Of a stretch of DNA of 64,000 nucleotides, positions 23,111 through 35,487 are shown one piece after another. The stretch's first letter is position 1. Each line of letters opens with the position of its first letter. The position numbers and the translations under genes are program-made. The stretch is from Lathyrus oleraceus (lineage: Eukaryota > Streptophyta > Magnoliopsida > Fabales > Fabaceae): positions 131,618,354-131,682,353 of the forward strand of contig NC_066579.1 in NCBI RefSeq assembly GCF_024323335.1. Reading direction: 5' to 3'. The notes below the pieces were generated by a model, which had not been told where the DNA came from, ran no database searches, and worked only from the letters and a program-made list of their open reading frames with translations.

Positions 23111-24261
23111 TCTCGATTGCTTAAGGCTCGTGGCACACAACTTGAATCGAGATTGATAAGTGTTGATACACATTTGTTGTGCTTGAACAACAGTCCACTC
23201 TATCTGCAATGTGAATGCCTTGTACTGGCTCGAAGTCTTGAACTCTTGATCTTGAATCTTGAGGTCTTGATCTCCTGAGGTCTAGTACAACTTGAACACA
23301 AGGGAATTGCCCTATCAAGTGATCAAGAGTCTTTTGATCACTCAAACAGGCTTGGGGAATTAAGCATAATGCAAAGGATTTGGTTTATCAAAGTAAACCT
23401 TGATCAACATAACCATTGGGAATGGAAGATTAGTTGAGTTATGTACACAACATAACTAAGAGATTAATCAGTCAATTTACACCAGATGCTTCTTTACAAG
23501 CCCTAAACTAAGGGAACATGCATATCAAGAATTCTCTAAACCATATGGGTAAAATGGTCATTATCCATAAATTGATTAGTATCGAATTAATTTCTAACAA
23601 TTAAAATCAATTAATCCTAATTAATTCTAACTAAATATAATCATATTATATGATCAAAACATAGGTTAATCTAAAACCAACCTAAATTTAACAAATTAAT
23701 TATGCACAAAATCTACAAAAAAAGAGTAAAAACAATAAAAATAAATATATGAACAAAAGTAAAATGGGTGAGAAATAAGGTGGGGGTTCAGTTCTGAATG
23801 AGAGGTGTGAATAGCAAGGGTCTCGGGCCTCAAGTCCAAGTTTCACAAGGAAGCATGCGTCCAGTTCCTGTGGTCAAAGTTCCAAGTCAAACTCACAAAA
23901 CGCGCAACAATGAAAACTCAACAACGCACATGAATATTGAACCTTTCACCATCGTTTCCTTCACAACCTCATCCTCTCACTTCGAAAATTCAAATGAAAA
24001 TTATGAGCAAACATAATGAAACCGGATCCAAAGCATACACAATCTTCGATTCCAGGCTCTCATTTTCATTTCGAAAATCAAACCGAAGCTAGAACAATCT
24101 CAAATCCAGAATAATCATCATCATCCAAATCCTCCAAATCGAGTTCATCATCGTCTTCACTGAATCAAATCCACCGAGCCAAGTAGTAATTGAATCGTGT
24201 TTTTCACGCATAATCAAAAAGAAATGGGGATGAAATGAAGCAGAGCATGTTCTATGGCGTT

Positions 24262-25344
24262 TGATCCGTTGTCGCGCACAGGTCAAAACTAGTAATTAGA
24301 AAATGGTAGTTTAGTAGAAGCGACAACTCGAGTATCGTATCACAAGGATTCTTGTAGAATTGTTAAACTAATGAAATCGATTTAGGGGGGTTATGTTTTA
24401 GGGATCGATTTTAAAAAAACAAAGTAAATAAGTGATTAAAATAAGCGATTATAAAATAAGTCAATCTACTGTTTTCGGTTTCCGACTAATCACTGATTTT
24501 TACCTACCAATTCCCTAAGCGGATTCGATCTCTATTCAATTCAATTTAGATTGACAATCATAATAGATATATGACTACTTGATATTCCTATATTCTGAAT
24601 TAAACAAATGGATTAATACAATCGTGAATTAAGCAAACACAATTTACAAACGCGATTTAACGACAAAGCGACGAAAACTGCGATTAACAGTTAGGAATGC
24701 AATCATACGAATTTAATCAAAACAATTCCATAAAACACAGATTAAGAAAATGAATTTTCATAGAATAGAATTGAAAGAGAACGAAGTTAAATTGATAGGA
24801 TAAAAACCTCAAACCCTTGGAAATTCGGTTACAGCAGATTGACTCTAGAAGATTAGTTCCTCTTTATAATCGCACAAAGCAAAAAGTTATCGTGAATAAG
24901 ATGTAATGTGTTATAGTACCGTGGCTGCTCCTTTAAAACAAAATAAGGGTTGCACTTATAATTCAAGTGGGTCGGAAAACCTAAATTCGGCCCAAAAAAT
25001 GGCCCAAAAGATATTATTTCCTAAAGTACGAAACTTCAACGAATTATGTGATACTCATGCACTCTGAATCAGCTTTTGGCTTCAAAATAAAAGTTATATA
25101 TCTTTCTCTTAGCTTTCCAACTCATGTTAGAACGCGCAAAACTGCATCCCGTAGCTCAAGTTATGATCCGAAGAGTGAGCAAGTATCAAAGACCCGCTAA
25201 AACTGAAAATAGCAAACGAAAATAGATTAAAGGAAAATGTGAACTTAAATCTAAAAACATAATAAAATAGTAAAATAAGCAAAATAAACTAGAGAAACAC
25301 CTAATTACAATTATAGAAGAATGTGTATCAAAATGCATTGATCA
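24262..25344 (-). mobile_element. Athila-type solo LTR
   Basis: On the minus strand it begins TGATCAATGC at 25,344 and ends CGACAACGGATCA at 24,262, resembling the TGATAACACG ... GAGCGATCA ends of the Athila LTR in this window. No PBS or polypurine tract flanks it, so only an LTR remains. The five bases on the left are GCGTT (24,257-24,261) and on the right GTGTT (25,345-25,349), a target duplication with one C-to-T difference. A minus-strand TATAAAGAGG at about 24,863-24,872 may be its promoter. Confidence 0.75.
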
Positions 25345-25846
25345 GTGTTGCACCAATAATTGAAGCAAGAGATGGAAGAAAAACTTATGGGAAATGTTCA
25401 TGCAGGGCTTTGTATCATTTGGGATATGTCATGAGCTGCTATGGAACTATTGTGCAGGGGAGTTATTTGGACATGTTATTAAATGTTAATGTGTTGTTAT
25501 GAACATAAACCATGTGGAATTGAGTATTAAAGGATGTGCTTGAAATGTACATTGAACTGAGATTGTTATTTGGGAACTTTGAATTGGAATTGTGTAGAAT
25601 CATTATGTATGGAAATGATTTAAATGCTATGAATGTATTGAAATCTTGAATTGTTAAATTTGTGATTTACATATGGAATTTCTTGATGAAATTTGGATTG
25701 TATGGAAGTGATTAAATGATATGGAATATTTGACTTGGAAATTGAATTGAATGCTATGTGTATGTATATGGAATGTGAATAGAATGAATGGATTGGTATG
25801 GGTTTGAAGGGCATGAAAATGTCGACTTGAGGACTTAGGGGTAGAT

Positions 25847-25902
25847 GGTTGACTTTGGTCAACTGGTTGACCAAAAAGTCAATGGTTGACCAAAGTCAAT
25901 TG
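25847..25902. promoter_or_regulatory. Cluster of TTGAC W-box-like motifs
   Basis: Within 56 bp, TTGACT or TTGACC and their complements (GGTCAA, AGTCAA) occur six times and partly form inverted repeats, for example gttgactttggtcaac. TTGAC[C/T] is the WRKY-binding W box (established). The site lies about 0.9 kb inside the Ogre-like LTR from its start, in U3; regulation is inference. Confidence 0.5.
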
Positions 25903-26784
25903 TAGGTTAAACTGGGGTTTTCTCTTGATGTAGATGTAAGAACTTGTAAAAGATGACCTGATGACTTGTAATGTGAAGAAATCTTGAATGAATAAACTTG
26001 GTTAACCACCACATGACTTGTTCAAATACCTTTTCTTAAGCAACAATGAATGACACTTGGTTTGAATATAAAACAAAGATCCTAAAATGAATGGAAACTT
26101 GACTTAAAACTTGGACCTTAATCTTGAATGAATTACACAATGCAAGACTTGGATCCAAACCAACAAAGATGGACCAATGCAATGACCAAAGAAATGAAAA
26201 GAGGCTGGCTAGTCAAAAATCAACTTCACAGTTACCCATCCACAATTGCAATCCTTGATTAAACTTCAATACCAAGATACAACCCTATATGATTTATTAG
26301 GTTCCAACAACCAAGAACTACGGTTTTGGTTAAATCACAAGGTCAAAGGTCAACCAACATGGCAATCAAGCACCAATTATCCCGGATTAGGGTTCTAAAC
26401 TAGGCACAAAGTTCCACAAGCACATCCCAACACATGGGCCCATGATTAGGGTTTATGGCCCAGTCAAACTCATGAGGTCAAACACAAGCTCCCATAGTAG
26501 CAAAGCCATAAATTAGGGTTTTGATGCACATATGAATATTATGTTGTGTTCTTCATGAATCAAGGTCCCAAAAATCAAGAAATTAGGGTTTTACCCCATG
26601 TGATGAGCAATACTCCAATCCTCAGGAAAATCCTAGTTTTTATTAACCATAAACCTCAAATATATGATGTTTGTTAGAAAGTGTTAAACATGAATTAATG
26701 ATGCACGTGAATGAGTATAAATGAATCTCAAGTCATATGTTAGATGAAAAGTGAAAAAGCGAGGGTAAATTTTGGGGTATGACA

Positions 26785-27179
26785 CATACCCCTATTTAAT
26801 CTTCTCGGACCTGGAGGTATGAATAGTGACGGATTTCAAACATTCGAGGTAGGAGAGGATTGAATACCAAAATATCAAGAAATTTGCCCACTAGGAATGA
26901 ATGTAATGTGAGATAAGAGTATTAGATGGGGTAATTGTAAAAGAAAAGTTAGGTGTGCGTGATGTATGCAATATGATACGTATGTAGTATATGCTTGATT
27001 TTTTTTGCCTCCACTAACAAGCTTTGGTAGGCACCGGTAAGAAGTGAAAAAGTTTTCTGCTCGGGAATATATCATGTAAGAGGTTTGAAGATGGTTTTCC
27101 AGGTGAAACTTAGGATTTGGAGTGATAAATGACTTCGTTGGGAATATAAATAATTGGTCAGACTAGGAATGGGCTTTGA
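26785..27179 (-). other. Polypurine tract and 3' noncoding start of Ogre-like element C2
   Basis: Reading on the minus strand, AAATAGGGGTATG ends against the LTR start at 26,784. It parallels AAATAGGGGCATC before the 3' LTR of Ogre D. The remaining bases, with phrases such as aggaatgggctttga, join 57,333 onward once copia A is removed. No ORF is convincing. Confidence 0.7.
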
Positions 27180-28137
27180 TGAAATTCTGGTATCAGATAT
27201 AAGATGTCGAAGGAAATGTTATGACACTAATATCTGAATAATACAAACAGGATAAAGATAAAGAACAGTAATGCAAGAGACACAAGCAATTGTTAACCCA
27301 GTTTGGTGCAACTCACCTACGTCTGGGGGCTACCGAGCCAGGAAGGAAATCCACTAAAATAGAATCAGTTCAAAGACTCTCAGTAAACAACACAAGTTAA
27401 AGTCTTTTTCACCTAATCTCTACCCGTATGACTTCTACCTAAGAACTCTTAGATATGAGATCCCACTCACTCCCCCTCAATCACACCAGTGATATAAACA
27501 AGAATTATAATGAAATAAAGACACTCTTCAAAGACACACGCTTGATCTTACTTAGCAGCTTCAATCAAGTAGACACACACTCATGCTTAAAAGCTTAGAG
27601 TGACAAATTACAACTCAAAAATCAGACCAATTCAATCATCAATGGATGAATTGAATGGCTTACAAGTCACACGACCACACAAGACTTAAACCCTTATTCT
27701 CTCTCAATATTTTCTTCCTTATTTCTTGTGTATCAAATCAGGTTTTCCATGTCCTTTTTATAGAAGCATTTGGCTGGGCTTGGACATCATAAAACCCTAA
27801 AACTATTTTCCTTTTAAATCTTCTCATGACAGCTGATTAGATCTCTTGGGAAAATAAGTAAATCTGGTTGTAATTAATGATTGAATGCGTGTGTAAATCA
27901 GATCTTCAATCATACATAGATTTGCATTAAAAACGCAATCACATAATACATAACATTCAGACTGAATGTTCTGTATACAGATGTCATGACATCGGGTCTG
28001 ACATCCTGGAACAATCCTGCATAATTCCATTTTAAATATCCAGCAGGTATAAGATATCTTATGTTAAGACATCACATGTAACATCTTGTGAACACTCTTG
28101 GTTTTACCAAAATTGCTGCCAACACCTAGAACCAATA
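27180..28137 (-). repeat. 3' LTR of copia A
   Basis: 958 bp, matching 56,375-57,332. The minus-strand start has decayed from TGTTGG to TATTGG (position 28,136). A minus-strand TATAAAAAGG at about 27,755-27,765 is the likely promoter. A 68-codon minus ORF (27,824-28,030) recurs in the other LTR at 57,019 and is not a gene. Confidence 0.9.
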
Positions 28138-28313
28138 AACTCCCCCTTTGACAAATTTTGGCTAAAACATATATCAATCCATTTTGTTCACAAGAAAAAG
28201 AACACATCAGCATTTAAACAGCATAACAGCAGTTTAAGCAGCAGCAGAAGCAAACACAATTACTAGCTATAATAGCAACTAGTAATACACACAAACACAT
28301 GGGTACTCCTTCT
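28138..28313 (-). other. Polypurine tract and 3' end of copia A, left of the Ogre insertion
   Basis: The minus strand reads AAAGGGGGAGTT directly before the LTR. The rest matches 60,682-60,920 in copia B and continues at 50,087 after the Ogre is removed. Confidence 0.85.
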
Positions 28314-31300
28314 TGTAGATGGGGCATTCGTTACCATTAGAAATATTGACTAAATCCAAGGTAAATCATACAAGTCGAGTCGCCACCGCACTTCTATTTA
28401 TCCAAAGGAATGGTTAGAAAGCGAACAAAAACCTAATAGTTTTAACAAAAACTAGTAAAAGAAACAGAGATCTGGGTAAGGGGGTTGGTTATGTAATGGG
28501 AAGGTGTTAGGCACCCAAAACATCCTAGGTACTCCTAGGGAGCCCTTTTCATACTTGTTGTGAAGGTTGTTGTTTTTTGTGAAAATTTGTTTGTGCAAAC
28601 ATGATTGAAGAGATGAGAGGAGAATATACAAGTTAATTACAATTTGTGTTTGGATGGATGAACCCATTGCCTACATACCATCTTATAAAAAGATTAGGAT
28701 CAAAACCTCGTAGTTCGGGGTAAAAATCTCAAAATAAGTTGGTGAATTGATGGATCCAAAATCCTTAAGGTCTTTTGTTATCCAAGGGAGAAAACTTAAC
28801 CAAACCACAAATCCACCATGTGAGGATAGCTTCAACATGCTAGTGAGGGGTTAACCCTATAATAAGCATGGAAGACTCATTGTCCATCACTAAGGATATA
28901 GGTGAGTATCACATCTACCACAAGGATAACTCAAACCTAATAGCTAAAGGTTATAAAAAAATTTGATTAAGAAAGTGGCCATTGGAACCACAAAAGCACA
29001 TTTGAATGGGTTATATTTACCAATTAGAAGTATATACAAAAGGGTCAAAATTGACTTAAAGATTCAATTCAAAATAAGTGTTATGAAAAGAAAGTTTGAA
29101 AATTAAAAGCATAAGGCTTAGGTTTCTAATGTTTGAAAACAATAGTTAAATGTTTGCACAAAAAGTTTTGGCTTGGGTTAGAGTGGAGAGAAGAAGAAGA
29201 ATGGCTAAGTCCTAAACAAAACAAAAAGGTGAGGGATAAGAAATGAAACCACACTAGGAGTTCCTCTCTTGAGATCATATTGATGATCCAAGTAGCTCCC
29301 ATCCTTTGGAACACAGCAATCACAAGCAAATATTTCAAGCAATCAAACACAAGGTCATGCTTCTAAGAATCCTCCAATGGCTTTTGTATCTCTCACTTTG
29401 GATGAACATGGCAGTGGTCCTCCAATTAAGCTCAAATGGAAACTCCTAGCACGAAAGCAACACATCAAAAGTTCCATGAAGTAAAACAAGAATGGACAAG
29501 AGTGAGTTTAGAGATTTGGTCCTTCTAATCCATCTTCATCATTAAGATCCTTTTACTCCAATTTTGCATAAGGAACGTCCTAGAATCTAAGTCCAATTCT
29601 CCATTTCTTTGCATAGGGAAAGTCCTAGAAACTAAGTCCATTTCTTTGCATTTGGTCCACAACAATCAAAACAAAAACACAAGCATAATAATATATACAC
29701 AATTATGTGCTCAAGTGAGCAAATGGCAAATGGCATTAACATAAACATGTGCTCAAGTGAGCAAAGAGAAAAGCAAATGGATAATATGTGCAAGAATAGT
29801 AAATTGCATAAAAGTAAATTGCATAAAGTAAATGTTAATTGTCAATAGTTAGTATTAGTGGTTAGTGTGCCATAAGGCAAATTTAGTGCTATGTTAAGCA
29901 ATCGTAATTGGACTTATGTAGAAGTCACAACTATCTGAGGTCGGTCAATAATAATGTAGGCAACAAACACAAGTTAGGAGTCTTGATTAGTGAACCAAGT
30001 CCCAACAACTTGCCATGCCAAAAAAGAAAATGAGAATTGATCTTGTATTGGTTTAAGCCTTTTGCATGATTTAGAAGACAACCTATCCTTAATGCAAAGC
30101 CCTTCACTTGATCAATTGATCAAGATGAATTAGATTTGAATCAAGGAAGATTAAATCTCCCTAATCAATGTTAACGTATCAACCTTCAACTCATTGATCA
30201 AGAAGAAAAGAAGTAGAAGAAGAAGAAGGAGAAGATGGATAAGAGAAAATGGAAATGGCAAAATTAAGGTGCATTAAATGAAATACAATGTACCAATCCT
30301 CATATGTTGACCAATAACATTGAAAGTCAAGGTTAAACAATCAAAAACATAAGTGAGATGAAGATTGGAAGTCAAGAAATGAATACAATATTTTTGGCAT
30401 TTTTTTTTAAAATAAACTTGAATTAAAAATAAATGGAAAGGTCAAACTTCAAAATTACTTCAAGGCTGGGAAAAGCACGCGCATGGAAGTCCACAGTCAA
30501 TGCAAGCACATGGGAAACAAATAAAAGTCATAACAATGGATGATTATGATTCGATCTGGGAACAAGATCACACGGCCAGGATTTAAACTGGAAACAGGCG
30601 GCCACCGGAGCCACCTTCTTCTCCGGTGAGCCTGCAGATTCCGGCCAGTTTTGCAGGTTTTCGAACCTCCATGGAAATGCATGATCCTTATACCAAAATG
30701 AAGTTGGGGTGATGTACATCACCCCTGTAACCTTGAATCACACTCAAGATTCCTATAAATAGAGAAATCTGAGGTGGAAGATTCACGTATGCAAAATGCA
30801 GATCAAGGAAAAGCAAAATTGAAGCTACCACTAGCTTGCCTCTCAAGTGAGGACTTCAGAAAACATTAGATCCAAGCAAAAAGGTCCATGGATGATGAGA
30901 ATTGAAGAAAATACCAGTTGGAGTGTATGCTTCAATTCTGGTATCTTGAGCTTGATGCCTTGCTTGCTTTGCCAAAAACAGAAGTTCAGTGAGATGAATG
31001 GTGAAGGTTTATAAGCATTAGATCTAAGAATTCAACCAGATGAAGTTGAATTTTAGATCTGAAAATTTTGAAGAGAACTTGCTTCTTTAGTGATGGTTAT
31101 GGAGAGAATTCTGCAGCATTTCAGGTTGAATTGGGCGTGTGAAATGAGTGGAATGAAGTCTCTATTTATAGAGGAAGTGGCAAGGAGAGTGTGAAATGAT
31201 CCGTGTGCATGGCATGTGAAGCTTCATTGCATGGGCTTGCATGATCATGCACAAGGCCCAAAAACAATGCCAAATGAAATCTGAACATCAGCCAAATGGA

Positions 31301-32668
31301 ATTGGACGTGTGACTTGCAAGGCAATTGCTTATGCACCAAGATTTCAAGTGAGTTCTTCATTTGTACCTAAACATTCATCTCTTCGAAAGTACCATTTAG
31401 AAAACCCAAACATAGACAGGTGGGTAAGGGTTGGAAAGGTCTTTGTATAAGGAACAAATGTTATGTTGGACAAAAACTCATTTGAAGTGTGGAAATTTAT
31501 GAAATTTGAGTTTAAAGTGCAAGGTGCAAGATATGTCAAGGCAAGGTTTCTAAAATTGGCCAACTTTCAAGCCCTTCTGTTTTGATGATGCAAGCTTCAA
31601 ATGGAAAATCTTCCAACATAAAAGTTGTATATCTCAACAAGACAATCAAAATGGACTTAAATTTGCATCATTTGGATTTTTGATGAAAGAGTTATGGGAA
31701 CTTGAATTTGGACTTTTTTGCCTTTTAATGCCTTTGGTCAAAAAGGACCTATAATGTCTTGCATTATCACATGTATTTCCTTTGAGATTTTGAAATTTTG
31801 TTCAACATAACATTTGAAGTAGACATCTTAAGATTTCCAACTCATGTTATCCTACCTAAAAATCATAAAAAATGAATGAGTTATGTCCTTGGGAAGTTGA
31901 CTCACAATTAGGGTTTCAGTCAAAATGACCTATAATGTATTGGAATGGAAGATGACCTTCCAAGCTTAAAATCAATTTTTGATGAACATTAAAGTTGTTC
32001 ATATTGTCCTTAAGAACATGTTTGCTTTTGGAATCATCTCCATTTTACCAACACATCAAAAGTTAGGTCTCAGTGCATTTCAAAATAGTCAGATGAATTG
32101 ACTGATCAACTTCTCAAGTCCACAACCCATATCTTGATGAATTGATGATTGAGGACACTCAAATAAGTTCAAATATGCATGAAATTATAAATTAAAGAAC
32201 TTATCTTGATTGTATTTGACCATGGGCTGAGGTTGCTTCATGAGCAAGGCATTGTTGTACATAGATGAATTAGGGTTTCTTGAAGAACAAGACCTTAAAC
32301 CCTTTGTCTTGCATTGAGGTACTAGGGAGGCATATTTGATGGATGAGAGCTTTGGGGACCATTACCATGCTTGCTTTCATCTCCTCTTGACCATGTCTTT
32401 GTACCAATGACCTCCTTAAAGCTTTTGACCTTGTGATTGCTCAAGCAACAAACAAAAGATGTTAGTGACACATTTTTGTGCTTTTGGTTAGTAAACAAAA
32501 TGAGAAAAGCAATAATATACAACTCATGCATGCTTGGTGATCTTACACCACTCACAAGAGGTCCCACCCAAAGGCAAAGGGAACCAAGATGCTGAAGATC
32601 CTTGAGGCTATGCAAATGCAATGTTATGAGGCCATGAGGGATCTTAGGGCCAAAATTGGGGTCTTACA
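28314..32668 (-). repeat. 3' LTR of Ogre D
   Basis: 4,355 bp, against 4,901 bp for the 5' LTR. Most of the difference is a 522-bp deletion at 30,461-30,463 and a 17-bp deletion near 32,311. A minus-strand TATAAATA lies at 31,163-31,170 and a plus-strand TATAAATA at 30,754-30,761. The short ORFs inside recur in the other LTR and are chance frames. Confidence 0.92.
31163..31170 (-). promoter_or_regulatory. TATA box of the Ogre D LTR (minus)
   Basis: Minus-strand CTCTATAAATAGAG, in the sense direction of the element and about 1.5 kb from the LTR start. The same motif is at 48,558-48,565 in the 5' LTR, where it would drive the genomic transcript. Confidence 0.6.
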
Positions 32669-35487
32669 GATGCCCCTATTTAAGGTCATTCTAGCCGGAG
32701 AAGGGAAGGTTAAAATCTTCGTCTCGACGAGGTAGAATGGGCTTAAATAATAATAAAGAGACGAATTTTTGTCCCTAAGAGACCTCATGATGCAAATGTA
32801 TGTATGAAAAAAGGTAATACTCTGTGGAGATATGTGTCCACAAAGAAGAAAAGAAATCCGGAGAAATCGACAGTCCATAGGAGTAATACACTCGCTAGGG
32901 AGATAGAGACTCTGGGGGAGTAAAAGGTGAAAACGCGTGAGCAGGTCACGACTCAAAACTTGGGGAACAAAATTCTAGAGGGAGTGAATCCATTGGAAAG
33001 ACTCGAGCTGACTCGAAGGTGCATGTGTTGGGGAATATGCCAACACATCAACATTATCCACAATGGATACTTCAGATAAAAATCCGGACAAGAACAATCC
33101 ATTAACGGACTTCGCTGGGGATGTCTAAAAAGAAGACTCTCCTGGGGGGAATCAGCGGGATGAGGTATTACCGGTTACTGGGTAACAAGCTCAATGAGAC
33201 ATGTGATCTGAACACCGGTACAAGGGTGAGAGAACAACATGCTCGGGAAGAATGAATATCTAAGACTGGTATAAGGGTGAGAGATATCAATCAACCAAAT
33301 CATCCGAGGAAGACCTAAAAAGGTATGTTTCGACTCAGGAAAATCTGACTCCACAGGGGACGAAAAATCATAATAGGGAGCAGAAGGAAGGAACACCAGG
33401 GATACCGGTTACTGGGCATATAATAGGTGACCGACCAAAGCGTGAATTGGGGAATATTCCCAGAACACTCGTCATCCGAAAAGAGGGCAAAAGAAAACCC
33501 GATTAAGGGATGGACATTCGATTCCGAAACAGGGATGCGAATCTTACTCAACTGGGGAAGAACAAAAGGCTTCGACCAAAGAGTGCATGAGATATATTAT
33601 CTATTACCGTCAGAATGTAGATAATATACTCACATGGAAGATTATCCACAACCGGTTACTGGGTTAATAAAGGATAAATCGTCCGAGAGAGAAAGGCATC
33701 GGGATACCAATACTAGGTATATAATGATGACCAATCAAGGGGAGCAACAAACATTACCGACAAACGGTAAATGAAAGAAGGCCTGCTGGGGATAAATGTC
33801 TAATCAGATTATTTATCCAAAAGAGGGAGGGGATATCAATACCGAATATTGGATAATGATAATCGTCAAAGAGGGGATTACATTTACCGGATACCGGGTA
33901 GAAAACCACGGAAAAGTAACCGTCATCAACTTAGGATGAATAAAGAGGTTAACTCTGCAAAGGGGAGAAAATAGGGTTTACCACTATCGGTATCAGGGTA
34001 GTAAACCAAAGACTCCATCGGGGATAAGATGAATGATTATTGGTTACTGAGCAATTATCTATTTATACCGCGGGGAAGCACAAGAAACAGTCGCAAGAGG
34101 CCAATTTAGGATCAAACCAAAGAGGCAAACTGAATCAAGACTCGTCCTAGTGAGGATATAACTCAATAGGGGAACCCATCCCAATATATATGTTTGGAGG
34201 AAGCGAAAACAACCGTCGTCCACGAGGATATAACTCAGTGGGGAATGCGGAAGGAAAGGTAAACACTTTCTGCTTAATGGGTTGACTCTCTATATTGAGG
34301 GATCAGCCACCGACATCTGCTTGGAAATATATTACCAACTAGCAGAGGATAACAAACAAAAGATATATGGCAAAAATGCAATATGAATATCCAGATGTTC
34401 GAAAATTATATGCACACATGTGTGATGGTTAATGTATGCTGAATGCTGACAAACAAACATTTCTAACATGAACAGGCTTCACAGGAATACAAACATCTGG
34501 TACTACATCTCAAGAGAGAAAGCCAAAATCACCGGAGAGTATCCAATCTGCCGGGGATCAATCAGAGATATTAGGGAGCAAAGACCTCCGCAGGGGATGA
34601 ATCATCAGTCACAGCTGGGGAAAAGAGTTTATTGCACAAGTAGAATCTGCCACAAGCAACTCCACTGGGGAATCTATCCGAGGATAAAGGGATTCTGGGG
34701 ATCAATCACCAAGTACTGTACCCACCAAGGAGATCACATCTGTTGAGGAGGAAAGGTTGCTACCCCGCTGAAGGGGAGAGAGGTGAATATCTCAACCAGC
34801 ATACCACTCAGAGCTCCGGAGAAAGAAAATACAGCCATGCCAGGAATATGAACAAATGTCTTACCCTGTTGGAGATCATACCATCCTTGGGAGAGTACTG
34901 AGGATCTCCTAAGTATCCTTTTCATCATTGTGAATGTTCACCTTGTTTAAAAACAAGTTATGAAAAATTCATTTTTTTTCAAAACAATGATATTTTCTTA
35001 ATTAAAAGCATGCAAAACGTTTGTTGAATAGAAACAAATAAGAGTGCAAATAATTGGATAAAAGGCTCAAATTTATTTGATGGAATGGTAGTCTGCAAAT
35101 GGCAAGACTCCATAGATCTTTACAAATTTGAAATTGGTGATATATATTGGAAAAGGGCTACATTGAACATAATGGCCATCTCTCCACCAATTCTGAATTC
35201 GATGTATTCGAAGCTTCGGTTGATGACGAATGAGCAAGAATCTCTGACGGATGACAGTTGTAGAACAAAGTCTTGTCAGGATGCAGTTACTTGCCAAATC
35301 CCTAATTTTTGCCTAGATTGCCCCAGGGTGGGGTACTCAATCTAGCGGGATACAAATATTCATTTTTTTTCATGTCTCTAACTTTTGCCTGGATCGCCCT
35401 TTCGGGTTTTCAATCCACCGAGACGCTCATTTTTGCCTAAGCCGCCCTTTCGGGTTTTCAACTTATCGAGCTATTCTGTTTTTATTT
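32669..35487 (-). other. 3' untranslated region of Ogre D with interspersed short repeats
   Basis: No gene. The minus-strand AAATAGGGGCATC next to 32,668 is the polypurine tract. Between 33,160 and 34,060 a phrase close to taccggttactgggtaa recurs at about 33,170, 33,402, 33,651, 33,885 and in weaker forms. Next to the integrase stop are three diverged tandem units (35,307-35,472) containing CCCGAAAGGG on the minus strand. Variable repeats in the 3' region are known for Ogre. Confidence 0.8.

Larger units (their letters stand above)
21735..26784 (-). repeat. Long LTR of the Ogre-like C elements, shared by two internal regions
   Basis: On the minus strand it runs from TGTCATACCCC at 26,784 to a ...CTTCA end at 21,735. 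A PBS lies immediately left (21,715-21,732) and a polypurine tract AAATAGGGGTATG immediately right (26,785-26,797). Excluding the solo LTR inserted at 24,262-25,344 it is about 4 kb, in the Ogre size range. Its U5 side holds duplicated blocks, with gttcgtggaactaagac at about 22,080 and 22,520 and gaatacgatgagcaattggg at about 22,792 and 23,031. No host gene is seen in it. Confidence 0.65.
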
